From positions 331,318,374 through 331,382,373 of the forward strand of contig NC_045426.1 of the NCBI RefSeq assembly GCF_902635505.1: DNA of 64,000 nucleotides, in the 5' to 3' direction. The DNA is from Sarcophilus harrisii. Taxonomy: Eukaryota > Chordata > Mammalia > Dasyuromorphia > Dasyuridae. Shown piece by piece: positions 46,824-57,778 of the stretch. Each line of letters begins with the position of its first letter. Within the stretch, counting starts at the first letter, position 1. Both the position numbers and the translations under genes were made by a program. Below the pieces are notes generated by a model that saw nothing but the letters and a program-made list of their open reading frames with translations, was not told the DNA's origin and searched no databases.

Positions 46824-47284
46824 TATAGGAAGTTATAAATATGAAGTTGTGATATCAAAATTTCTGATTTATCACTATCTTACCAGTATAGCAATTAGCT
46901 CAGGAGTATGAAGGAATATGGACCAATCAAAACCACAACTACAAGACGTTTAGAGAAGCAGCTAGGACAATTTTGATTAGAAATGTTTCTTCTTTTTAAA
47001 ATTGCTCGAAAAAATATTCAAGAATGCTCAGATATTTTACATATTATAGAAGAGTCAAAGGCCCTTTCCTGTTTTTTCTTTCTTTCTTCCTACCTTTCCT
47101 TCTTTCTTTCTTTCTTGGTTTGTTTGTTTGAAGATTCAGGCTCATTATGAAGGACATCTTACTTATTTGATTCATTGTTTCCACCAAGATTATTTGTGAA
47201 CATTAGTACCCAGTCCTCCCTAACATCAGTTATTTCTTCTTAAAGCACATGGTTTTGAACTTGAAACTTCAAAATGAGCAATTA
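46824..47284. other. No gene; TTTC/TTTG repeats
   Basis: A (TTTC)n and then (TTTG)n tract at 47078-47132; otherwise unassigned. Confidence 0.5.
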
Positions 47285-47288
47285 TTTA

Positions 47289-47727
47289 TGTGTGGAAAGG
47301 TGAGGAACTTACAGATTAAGCACATATTGATCAGAGACTGTTAACTAAAGTAGATCAGGCCTATAGGCCCCAGTCACATGGTTTTAGATCAGACCTGGAC
47401 TGCATTTCATTGTCCAAAGAAGGAATTAAGTGGCCGAAGCTGTATATCACCTTTTTCACTGCATTCCACTGACCAAATAGGGAGATAAAGGTTCATGTAA
47501 TCAATCACAGCCTATAGAGGGTGGGATTTTGGGGTTCTTTGTGTGAAATGTATAAAAGTTGTAAGCATCTTCAAGTGAATGACTCTCCTTGTGTGGGTAT
47601 CATTGCTGTCCTTTCGGGCCCACAGGCCAGGACGGTCCGCTTCTCAAGATTCTAATAAATTCTTTCTGTACATCATTTGGAGCGACTCCTGAGTAGTCAA
47701 TTTGGGTAGGTGCAATTGTCCCAAACA
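47289..47727 (+). mobile_element. Solo LTR of an endogenous retrovirus (gammaretrovirus/ERV1-like)
   Basis: A 439-bp fossil with TG...CA ends. In order it shows a U3, a TATA box ('tataaaag', 47550), a GC-richer R region, an AATAAA signal (47655) and a U5 ending 'tcccaaaca'. A 4-bp direct repeat, ttta, flanks it at 47285-47288 and 47728-47731, the size typical of gammaretroviral integration. No internal viral sequence adjoins it, so it is a solo LTR left by recombination between two LTRs. Family is inferred from the layout. Confidence 0.8.
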
Positions 47728-47731
47728 TTTA

Positions 47732-48289
47732 TAAGCTAAAATAAAAGAGGATTTTCATTTATCCCCTTAGAAAATGTCTCAGTGAACGACTTTCCCCAAC
47801 TACATTGTGCAGAAACATATACAATCTTCATGATTTATAGCATTGAACTGGGCAGGGTTCTTTTTCAGAGGTAGGTGGGGTTGGTTTTCCTACTCCAAAC
47901 TTCTTTCATCAAATATTCCATCTGTGCCATTCCATTTGGTTGATTCCCATAACTCTTCTTCTCTCCTACCAGATGGTGGTGCTCTTGCCATCTCCATCAT
48001 CTATAATTTATGGTTACCACCACTTAACTCCAGTTAGTTGCTCTCTGTACTTTCACTCTTCCAGCAGAGAGTGCCTGCCAACCATCTACTCAGCTCTGCC
48101 AGGAAGATGATAATGATATTTTCTTCTATGACTTACTCACAAATTTGGTTTGAATTGGCTAGCTCATATATATATACATATACTTATGTATACACACACC
48201 CCCCCCCCCACACACACAAAACAGAACCTTCATCACTTTTTAAATTTCTTTGATTTTCTTTATTAAAGATTTTTCTTTTTCTTTCTTTT
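47732..48289. other. No recognised gene
   Basis: Unassigned sequence, with a ta tract, a run of 11 C and a CA repeat at 48165-48222. Confidence 0.45.
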
Positions 48290-48884
48290 TTTTAAATTAA
48301 AGCTTTTTATTTACAAAACATAAGCATAGGTATTTTTTCAATGTTGATCTTTACAAAACTTTCTGTTCCAAATTTTTCCCTCCTTCCCCCATCCCCTCCC
48401 CTAGATGGCAGGTAGTCCAATACATGTTAAATGTGTTAAAAATGTATGTTAAATCCAATTATACATATTTATAAGTTATGTTGCTACACAAGAAAAATAG
48501 GATCAAGAAGGAAAAAAAAATTGGGAAAGAAATCAAAATGCAAACCAACAACAACAGAAAGAGTGAGAATGCTATGTTGTGGTCCACACTCAGCTCTCAC
48601 GGTCTTTTCTTTGGGTGTAGATGGCTCTCTTCATCACTGAACAATTGGAATTGGTTTGAATCATCTCATTGTTGAAGAGAGCCATGTCCATCAGCGTTGA
48701 TCATGATATAATCTTGTCGTTGTCATGTATAATGATCTCTTGGTTCTGCTCATTTCACTCAGCATCAGTTAATGTAAGTCTCTCCAGGTTTCCCTGAACT
48801 CATCCTGCTGGTCGTTTCTTATAGAACAATAATATTCCATAACATTCATATACCATAATTTATTCAGCAATGCTCCAATTGATA
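48290..48884 (-). mobile_element. L1 3' UTR fragment
   Basis: Antisense: 'aaagctttttatttacaaaa', 'cctagatggcaggtagtcca', 'gttgctacacaagaaaaata', 'ctcatttcactcagcatcag', ending at 'caatgctccaattgat'. It abuts the next L1 of the same orientation. Confidence 0.9.
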
Positions 48885-50545
48885 AGCTTTTTATTTTTCA
48901 AAACGCATACATGGATAATTCTTCAACATTAGCTCTTGCAAAACCTTGGGTTCCAATTTCCCCTCCTTCCCCCACCTCCTCCCCTAGATGGCAAGTATTC
49001 CAATAAATGTTAAACATGGTAGAAATATATCTTAAATCCAAAATATGCCTACATATTTATACAATTATTTTGCTGCACAAGAAAAGACAAATCAAACCAG
49101 AAAAAAAGAAGAAAATAAAATGGAAGCTGTTCTCTCTCTGGGTATAGATAACTTTCTTCATTACAAGACCACTGGAACTGATCTGAATCATCTCATTTTT
49201 GAACAGAGTCATGTCCATCAGAATTGATCATCATATGGTCTTGTTGTTGCAATGTATAATGATCTACTGGTTCTGCTCGTTTCACTTAGCATCAATTCCT
49301 GTAAGTCTCTCCAGGCATCTCTGAAATCATCCTCCTGATTATTTATTACAGAACAATAATATTCCATAACATTCATTCTTATTCAACCATTCTCCAACTA
49401 GTGGGCATCTACTCAATCTCCAATTCCTTGCCACTACAAAAAGGGCTGCCACAAACATTTTTGCACATGTGGGTCCCTTTTTCTCCTTTAAGATCTCTTT
49501 GAGAAATGACCAGAAGGATGAATACAGAGAGACTTGGAGAGACTTATATGAACTGTTGCTAAGTGAAATGAGCAGAATCAGAATATCATTATATACTTCA
49601 ACAACAATACTACATGAAGATCAATTCTGATGGACGTGACTCTCTTCAACAATGAAAGGATCCAAATCAATTCCAATTGATCGGTAATGAACAGACCCAG
49701 CTACACCCAGCAAAAGAACACTGGGAAATGAGTGTGGACCACAACATAATATTTCTACTCTTTTTGTTATTATTTGCTTACATTTTTTTTCTTCTCGGGT
49801 TATTTTACCTTCTTTCTAAATTTGATCTTTCTTGGGAAACAAGATAACTGTATAAATATGTATACATATAATGTATTTAACATATACTTTAACATATTTA
49901 ACATATATGGGACTACTGGCCATCTAGGGGAGGGAGTGGAAGGAAGGAAGGGGAAAAGTTGAAACAGAAGTTTTGGCAAGGGTCAATGTTGCAAAATTGC
50001 CCATGCATGTAAATTGTATATAAAAAGCGATAATAAAAAAGGCAATAAAAATATCTACAAGGCAAAAAGAAAAAAAAAAGATCTCTAAGAGATATAAGCT
50101 CTATGGAAACACTATTGGATCTAAGGGTATGCACATTTTGATAATTCTTTGAGAATAGTTCCAAATTCCTCTCCAGAATGGTTGGATCTGTTCACAATTC
50201 CACTAACAATGTATTAGTGTCCCAGTTTTCCCACATTCCCACATTTGTCATTATCTTTTCCTGTCATCATAGCCAATTTTAGAGGTATGTAGTGGTATCT
50301 CTGATCAATAATGATTTAGAGCATCTTTTCATATAATTAGAAATGGTTTCAATTTCGTCATTTGAAAATTGTCTCTTCATATCCTTGGACCATTTATCAA
50401 TTGAGAATGGCTTGAATTCTTATAAAATTGAGTCAATTCTCTCTATATTTTAGAAATAAGGCCTTTATCAGAACACTTGAATGTAAAAATGTTTTCCCAT
50501 TTTATCCCTTCTATTCTTATCTTGTCTGCATTAATTTTCCATTAC
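48885..50545 (-). mobile_element. L1 LINE 3' half, split by a sense L1
   Basis: A new 3' end starts at 48885 ('aagctttttatttttcaaaa'). 3' UTR to about 49300, ORF2 C-terminal text to 49498, a gap filled by a sense L1, then ORF2 text again from 50088 ('ggatctaagggtatgcacat', 'tcaattgagaatggcttgaa') to about 50545. No intact frame. Confidence 0.88.
49499..50078 (+). mobile_element. 5'-truncated L1 3' end nested in an antisense L1
   Basis: 'gaaatgaccagaaggatgaa', 'ttgctaagtgaaatgagcag', 'gatggacgtgactctcttca', 'ggactactggccatctaggg' and a long A-rich tail. The target-site duplication aagatctct is at 49490-49498 and 50079-50087. Confidence 0.92.
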
Positions 50546-51689
50546 TTTTTTTCTTAAGAAAAGTTTTAAAAAGCAAACTTTTTGGATGTCTCTGTTTATA
50601 TAATACTTCAATTTGCTCAGGTATCCCTCCCCTTCCCCAGCAGACAACCATACCAAATACTTTATAAAAAAGGAAAAATAAAAAAAATATATAAAGGAGT
50701 CATATCTTTGCTGTGATTTGCTGCCATTGATGAGTCCTCCTTTTAGTTTTCCCAATCCTTTATAGGGGACAATTATTCTCTTGTAAATTGATCAATAATC
50801 TCATTTCTGGGCCTAAAATTGACTGGTAGCAAATGAAGGATCTATAATTCAAGAGATTAAACCCCATAAACTCCTTTGGGGATTCCTACATTGTAGTATC
50901 AGGCAACTACCTTGGGATTTGGCCTTTTATTTTTAACTTGAGAATATTTTGAAAACTACAAAATTCTCTTATGTAGTAGTCAAACTCTGTTTTCTTTTAA
51001 TCTGAGTTTTGATGTAAATCATCTGTGGCGAGTCATTTTTCTAGTGTCTGTTATCTAACTACATTTAGTTGGAATAGACTCTATGGGGTCTGATTCCTTA
51101 ACTGACCCATATCTATCCATATGTACCATTTATCTCATTAGAGAGTTCAACTAATTGAACAACAGACAATTAGTTGTAACATTTTACAGTGTTATGGCCT
51201 TAAACTTCACTTGAATCATGCTATAGACTGGTAGTTTGTTTTAACTATTTAACTATTTGGGATGGGTTGCCAATTGATTAATATCTTATTTTGTGTTTTC
51301 AATGTGCCCTGAAATTTCATTGCAGGGCTCTGCTTGTCCATTTCAAAAGCTTGCCTAATGCTTCTATAATAGCATACTACAAAATTATTCTGCCATCTAC
51401 TTTTAAAAAATGTTGGGGCTGAAGAAATAGCTAGGTGGCAGAATTGTTTGGTTGATTTCTTAGTTGAATGCTAGTCATGAGTATCTAGAGGTCTTCCATC
51501 TTTTAAAACCTTGAAGCACAAACCAATGGATATAATTTAGGTGCTTTTCATTGCATTTTAGCATTACAGATTTAGCAGTGACAGAGAATCTCAAAGACCA
51601 CTGAATCTAATTACATCATCCTACAGATGAGAGATATATGTTCCTTCAGTGAAACTAGCTTCCTTAACCCCTTAACTTATTTTTTCATC
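50546..51689. other. No recognised feature
   Basis: AT-rich sequence without a long frame. A scrap 'atagctaggtggcagaa' (51428-51444) recalls the SINE head but is too short to call. Confidence 0.4.
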
Positions 51690-51838
51690 TTCAATCAACC
51701 AATCAAGAGACAAAAACTTATTAAGTGCTTATTATGTATTGGATGCTATGTTAAGCACTGGAGTTACAAAGAAAGGCAAAAAATTTAGCCACTGCTCTCA
51801 AGAATCTCACATTTTAATGAAAGAAACATTACCATATG

Positions 51839-51839
<1 letters not shown>

Positions 51840-51880
<41 letters not shown>

Positions 51881-51882
51881 TA
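51840..51882. repeat. (TA)n microsatellite
   Basis: About 17 ta units, then tatacatata. Confidence 0.95.
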
Positions 51883-52399
51883 CTGCATAAACACAATGTA
51901 TAGACATATACATATATATATTCATATTCATACACACACATATATATCAGATGAATTGAAGATAATCATAGACTGAAGGTGCTAGGTTTAATTAAGTGGA
52001 GTCACTAGAAATTATTTAAGAAGATGAAAGTTTAGCTGAAATCTGAAGGAAGCTATGGAAGTCAAAAGATGTATATGAGGAAGGAGATAATTCCAAGTAT
52101 GAGAGATGACCTCTGAAAAGAAATCTGGAGATGGAATATCCTGTGAGAGGAAAAGCAAAGAAACTATTTTTGTTGGATTATAGTGTTCCTGGAGAGAAGT
52201 AAAGACTACAGTTGGAAAATTAGGAGGGAGCAGGTTATGAGGAACTTTAAAAGACAAACTACAGATTTTATTTTTAATATTTAATATAATAGGGAGCCTC
52301 TGGAGTTTATTGAATAGTAAGACAACATGGTCAGACCCATGTTTTAGAAAGATAACTTTGACAGTTGAATAGAGAATGGAATGGAGTGGGTTGTTGCAA

Positions 52400-52890
52400 T
52401 TGTTCATCCTTCTTGAAGAGGATGAATGCACAAGGTAATGAATATCTTGACTTGTGTGTGGATTGGATTTAAGTGAAACAGAGCTATACAAAGTTATCAG
52501 CATCACTTTTTCCCCCAGAGCCATCCAAATCTAGTGACTTGACAAAGGTCAAGAGAACTGACAATGGCCTGGGATGTGTAGTGAGTGATCTTGACCTTTC
52601 TAAATTAGGTTCTTTCCAAAGCCTAAATTTCTTTAAGGTCTTTTCCATTTCCATTTAAGGACTAAGAGCTAGGTAAGAATTGAGAAGAAAGTGGGCTTAA
52701 TTTGCCATCACAAAGATAATCAGTCTGGCAGGGCAAGATCTTCAAGAGTTTCTGCCTGGTATAGAAAAGAACTGCTACTTAAACATGTTGTAAGTCATTA
52801 AAACCTAAATAATGAGCCACTGAGCCTTGGGTTGTGACTTTTATCGATCATTCAATTCAATGATATAGGTAAGATAGGAAGACAAAATTG
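52400..52890. mobile_element. Second dispersed repeat inserted in the ancient repeat
   Basis: Begins 'gttgcaattgttcatccttc' and 'ttgaagaggatgaatgcaca', resembling the RTE-like 3' end text at 12215-12240, then 'tggattggatttaagtgaaa', 'cccccagagccatccaaatc', 'gaactgctacttaaacatgt' and 'gagccactgagccttgggtt'. The surrounding repeat is interrupted exactly here. Family unnamed. Confidence 0.5.
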
Positions 52891-53034
52891 AAGGTATTCG
52901 TATGGTCAAGACATGAACAACGAAAGACTAAACCAAGGTGGTGGCTATATGAGTAGAGAGAAGGGGATAGACATATTGAAGAGATATTATGTAGATAGAA
53001 ATAATAATATTTGGTCACAGACTGGATATGTCAG

Positions 53035-53217
53035 TGATGGTATCTTAGCTGCTGTCCCAATCCCAATGATACTGTTGCTTTCTCTCATGGACTTCATTAG
53101 AACCTTTTCCAGGCATAGCTAGCTGTTTCCCCAGACCTGATAAATTCTCTCATTCTCTCTCATGACCTCAAAATCTCATCTAAGATTATCCTGTTTTTCT
53201 GTTCTGCCCAATTCTGG

Positions 53218-53249
<32 letters not shown>

Positions 53250-53437
53250 TCTTCTCAAAATAAACCCATGCCTTACTATTTTGTGTTGTATGTTTTCCTT
53301 AAGGAGGAGGCCTGCATAGTGTATCATTCCTTACCTCAAATAAATGACCAAATAAATGCCCTTGCTTGATTTGAAAATGATTTGAGATTGTATTCTTTCA
53401 GAGATGACACTGCAACCTACTCCCTGGTATTCTAACA
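53035..53437 (+). mobile_element. Possible solo LTR fossil inserted in the ancient repeat
   Basis: It begins TGATGG and ends CTAACA, carries AATAAA signals near its 3' side, and interrupts the surrounding repeat cleanly. No matching target repeat was seen at its ends, so the LTR reading is only a suggestion. A 26-base T-run (53218-53243) lies inside it. Confidence 0.35.
53218..53243. repeat. Poly(T) tract
   Basis: 26 consecutive T. Confidence 0.95.
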
Positions 53438-53790
53438 TCTTTGGTTAAATTGGCTGAGTGGGAAAATAAAGTCAATGATGAGAGAAATGTTTTGAATGTG
53501 GATGACTGGAAGGATTATAGCTTTTATTCATTCACATAATAGTGAATCTGGGAAAAGGAAGGATTTGGTAGTAGTGGGAGGAGAGATAATGACTTCTCTT
53601 TGGGGACATATTGAGCTTGGGAAATATGTGGAAAAATTATTTAAAGATGACCAATAGGCGATTGTTGGTCAGAAGAAAAGTTCAGGATAAGCAGATCTGA
53701 GAATCTTCTGCATAGGAATGATAATTGAACCCAGGGGAGAGAATGAGATCACCAAGCTAAGGAGGAAAATTGGGGAAAAAAAAGGTTTCA

Positions 53791-54555
53791 GCCAGGATAC
53801 AAACTTTTTCAGTGAAGTCTGTCTGGTCTTGCTTAGTTAATTTTGCTACTGTTTACTCACACCTATGTGGATATGTCAGGATTTTCATGGTGTTACTCTA
53901 TTTTTTATCCATGTACCTTAATTCTTTCTCCCTAATCATTCCAAACTAAGATAAAGGGGAGTTTGTTATCAAAGAAAAAGAATTCCAGAGGACCTAATGG
54001 AACAGGAGGGAGGAAGATGATATAGATCATATAGAGGTAGAACTGAGATACCCAGGAATGAAAAAAAACATTCAGAAAAAGGAGCACAACATTTTCATAT
54101 TTTAAAAAATTGCTTATTTTCATTGTCAAAAGACAAGGGGATAAATGGAGCAGGAACTGTCAAAGGACAGGGAAATGCATTTGTAAGGGGGTATTCACAT
54201 TCTTGGTTCCTATGGTAAAAACCAGAATGTCTAACAGTTATGAGATCTGGAGAATGAAGAAGATTAAAATGAGCAACTCATTTTGGAGTTCAAGATGGCC
54301 TTAGAGGTACAGAAAGTAGTTATCTTTTATGAGTACTTAGCTTCCAATCTCTAAGAACCTGGAAGCAAAAGTCCTTATGCTATCTTAGGTGTACTGACGT
54401 TTGGGATTTGAGAATCCCAATTTAGAATTTAGAAGCCTCTTCTGAACTGTTCTTAGTGCCTAGAAGCCGACGTTCGTGAGATGACTTGGTTGTAGACTAA
54501 GTTGTAGAAATTTCAACAGGATCTTTCAAGAATGTACTGTGATTCAACTATTGAC
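53791..54555. other. No recognised feature
   Basis: No frame of note and no repeat family recognised. Confidence 0.4.
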
Positions 54556-54559
54556 ATCC

Positions 54560-54890
54560 AAGAAATGTTGACTTGATAAAGATACTAGAGACTATTTAAC
54601 CCAACCTACACATTTTATAGATAATAAACCAGGTCAAAAGATCACACATAAATTTAGAGTTGGGAAGACTCTTTGAGGTTATTTATTTCAATCACTTTAT
54701 CTTGGATTTGAGGAAACTGAGACTCAGAAAAATTTTACCCAAAGTAACAGAGGGGACACAGATTTGAATTAGTTCTGATTCAAAATAGTTAAATAACTCA
54801 AAGTCTATTCACAGCAGAGTTGGATCTAGTAGTCAGATAACTTGCTTTTCAGTTTAATGTCCTTTTTATTATACCACACTGCCTTTACAG
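54560..54890 (-). mobile_element. MIR-type SINE, possibly two copies
   Basis: Antisense: 'acattttatagataataaac', then 'tttagagttgggaagactct', 'tggatttgaggaaactgaga' and 'attataccacactgcc'. Confidence 0.65.
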
Positions 54891-55238
54891 AGCTCTGTAA
54901 TCCCATGCCCACTCTAATACCAAACAACAGTGGATAGCATTAAAATGAAAAAAAGATTCCTGAAATATATCCCTAAGTATTAGGATCTCTTCCCTTACAT
55001 GGCAGAATTCCTAAAATTTATAATAATTTTTTAGCATAGCCAAGACCTTCCTCTCCAAATTCTTTCTTTCATTGCTGTTTCCAACTATGTCTGCACATTT
55101 AATCTCATCAGGAAATGATCACTTTCCTTGGGAAAAAAGATTTGGGTAGGGCAATTTTTTGTATGGTTATTTCAGTTCCTTTTCCCTAAATCTATAAGTG
55201 GTGGGCCTGAGCTTGTGAGTCACAGCAGAGAGAAAGAC

Positions 55239-55244
<6 letters not shown>

Positions 55245-55298
<54 letters not shown>

Positions 55299-55372
55299 AA
55301 GAAGGGAAGGAGGAAGAGGGAGGGAGAGAGGGAGGAAGGGAGGGAGGGAGGGAAGGAGGGAGGGAGGAAAAG
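55245..55372 (+). repeat. (AG)n followed by GGGA/GGAA purine tract
   Basis: About 25 ga units (55245-55295), then gaag, ggga and ggaa units to 55372: roughly 130 bp with almost only purines on the plus strand, preceded by scattered aga units from 55227. Long frames across it on both strands are repeat artefacts. Confidence 0.95.
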
Positions 55373-55566
55373 AGAGAATCCTATCCACTGGAAGATTTGA
55401 GAATGAAAAATGTTAGTATTGCTGGGTGGGATTCCCTTCACTGAGCAGGTCAATTTTATATCACAAACCATCCAAGAAAATTTTCCTTTCAATGCCTTTA
55501 TTATTTGCAATGTCTAAAACATCCTCTTTTCCGTCTCGTTACCTATTGAAACCTATCCATTCTTTA

Positions 55567-55925
55567 AAGTGGAAATTCTTAACCTGATATATTTCAAGGC
55601 CCCTGTAAACATTGATGGGATATATATATATAGTAGGCACCAAAAGTTGGGGTTTTATCATATTGACCATTCTCTTTGACAAAAAGTAGATTTATTTAGG
55701 GAAGAGGTTACAGACAAAATGAAGGAATACAATAGATACTGGGAATGTTAAATAAGAAATAGAGCAGGAGGGCATATGAAAGACAGGTTCCTCAGGGGAA
55801 CTCACAATTACGAAGGAGAAAGGGAGCACTCATAAGGTTGGGACATGTTCTTAGCTGTCAAGATTCTGAGGTCCATAGATTTAACCAGACTGCTAGAGGT
55901 ATCAATAATATAAAAATGGTTTAAA
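55567..55925. mobile_element. Short DNA-transposon-like repeat with an insert
   Basis: Ends match the repeat at 30270-30600: 'gaaattcttaacctgatata' with 'tttcaaggcccctgtaaaca' on the left, 'gaggtccatagatttaacca' with 'aaaaatggtttaaaaatctc' on the right. The middle (about 55630-55865) does not fit that repeat and is unassigned. Confidence 0.45.
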
Positions 55926-55984
55926 AATCTCAAATTCAATCTTTTCTTTGAGTTGACCTTCCTCACCCCTACTCCAGGATTTTT

Positions 55985-56180
55985 TTATTGCACTTCATCT
56001 TTTGTAAAAGTACTTAGGACTTAATACTTCATAGTGTAATGATTGGTATATGTGTAATTACCCTATTGAATTGTAAGTTCTCTGAAGACAGAGACTGTCT
56101 TGTATTCAACTCTGTATTATCCCCAGCAGTGCTACCATGGAGTTGGCATTTATGAATGTGTGATGAATTGAATTAATTCT
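55985..56180 (+). mobile_element. L2 LINE 3' end
   Basis: 'attgaattgtaagttctctg', 'aagacagagactgtcttgta', 'ctctgtattatccccagcag' and 'atgaattgaatta' match the L2 3' end. Confidence 0.75.
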
Positions 56181-56554
56181 TAGAGTTAATGTGTCTTGGA
56201 TATTTTGAATTGGGAGGATGGAAGAATCAGGTCACTTAATAGTTGGCTGTATTGATGCAGAGGGAAGATGGAACCTACCAGAGGATAAGGTTGCTTTATT
56301 CCCTCCAAAAAGTGAAGATTATTTTCTGTTTTTCAAGAGGCTTGGAAAGAAACTTTTTGGGGAAAATAAAATCTGTCTTAAATTCAGTATCTCATTAGCT
56401 CAGATTCTTGCATTGGACCCAAGAGTTTCTAGAGAGATATGAATAAAATCTATTGTTCCTAGGAAAACTTTGGGGAGGGGGGCGGGGCAGAAGCATACTC
56501 TAGTGCTAATATCTTCTAAGATGAACATCATTTTATCTTTTTTTTTTCATTTGT
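56181..56554. other. No recognised feature
   Basis: A 74-codon frame at 56218-56442 has no recognisable motif; no repeat recognised. Confidence 0.35.
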
Positions 56555-56698
56555 ACATAGCTGTCTGCATGTTTTCTCCTAAGATTAAATTTTGAATTCT
56601 TTGAAATGAGGGCCTCTTTTGTTTTTTGGCCTTTCATTTCATCCTAGGCACTTAGTACAGTGCCTGATACATGATAGAAATTTTAAAATGCTTGTTGA
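56555..56698 (+). mobile_element. L2 LINE 3' end (target of the next L1)
   Basis: 'ttgaattctttgaaatgagg', 'ggcacttagtacagtgcctg' and 'aaatgcttgttga'. Its last 14 bases were duplicated by the L1 insertion and recur at 60627-60640. Confidence 0.75.
56685..56698. repeat. Target-site duplication, left copy
   Basis: aaaatgcttgttga, identical to 60627-60640, flanking the 5'-inverted L1. Confidence 0.93.
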
Positions 56699-57778
56699 TT
56701 CTTTGATACCACAAAAAGAGCAGTTACAAACATTTTTGAACATCACATGTGGGTCCTTTCCCCTACTTTATGTTTTCCTTGGGATACAGGCCTAGTAATG
56801 GCTCTGCTAGGTCAAAGGGTATGCACAGTTTGATAGCCCTTTGTGAATAATTCAAAATTGCTCTCTAGAATAATTGGATCATTTCACAACTCCTCCAACA
56901 ATGCATTATTGTCCTAGTTTTCCTACATTCCTTCCAACATTTATCATTGGCTTTTCTGTCATCTTAACCAATCTGAGAGGTGTGAAGTGGTAATTCAGAG
57001 TTGTTTTAATTTGCATTTTACTATCAAGTGATTTAGGGCATTTTTTCATATGATTACAGTTGGTTTTAATTTCATCATCTGAAAATTGTTCATATCCTTT
57101 GACCATTTATCAATTGGGAAATGACTTGTATTCTTATAAATTTGACAACAGTCATATATATTTTAGAAATAAGGTCTTCATCAGAAATACTGGTTTTTCT
57201 CTCAGTTTTGTTATTCCCTTTTAATCTTGTTTCTGCCATTAGTTTTGTTTGTGCAAAATCTTTTTAATTTAATGTAATCAAAGTTGTCCATTTTGTATTT
57301 TCATAAAGTTCTCTAGTTCTTCTTTGGTCACAAATTCCTCCCTTCTCCAAAATCTGATAGATAATTTATCTTACTTTCCTAATTTGCTAATTATGTCATA
57401 TTTTATGCCCAGGTCATGTACCCATTTTGACTTTATTTTAGTGTGGGGTGTGAAATGGAGATCTATGCTGAGCTCCTGACATATTATTTTCCAGTTTTCC
57501 CATGATTTTTTTTTTTTTTTTTTGGTGAAATAGTGAGTTCTTATCCCAGAAGCTGAAGCTGGGGATTTAAAATACTAGATTATTATAGTCATTGGTTATT
57601 GTATTGGGTATGTCTAATAACCTATTCACAGGTCTACCATTCTGCTTCTTAGCCAAATGTTTTGTATGAATAAATGAGGAAATGAGTAGTGCCCATCGAT
57701 TGAGAAATGGTTGAAGAAGTTGTAGTATATGAAGGTAATGGAAATATTATTGTTTTATAAAAATGATGAATAAACTGA

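Larger units (their letters stand above)
51690..53790 (+). mobile_element. Ancient dispersed repeat, split by two later insertions
   Basis: Three pieces follow one consensus in order: 51690-52395 ('aagtgcttattatgtattgg', 'aatatcctgtgagaggaaaa', 'aatagggagcctctggagtt', 'agacaacatggtcagaccca'), 52895-53034 ('aaaccaaggtggtggctata', 'agactggatatg') and 53440-53790 ('ggatgactggaaggattata', 'gagaatcttctgcataggaa', 'tgataattgaacccagggga'). I know this text as common in marsupial and other mammalian DNA, but I cannot name the family. A (TA)n tract lies at 51840-51882. Confidence 0.6.

Noticed and set aside
51428-51444. SINE head 'atagctaggtggcagaa'
   Set aside because: Too short and not followed by further SINE sequence.
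55167-55510. Frames of 66 to 96 codons rich in RE, SL or PS repeats
   Set aside because: Translation of the purine/pyrimidine microsatellite, not a gene.
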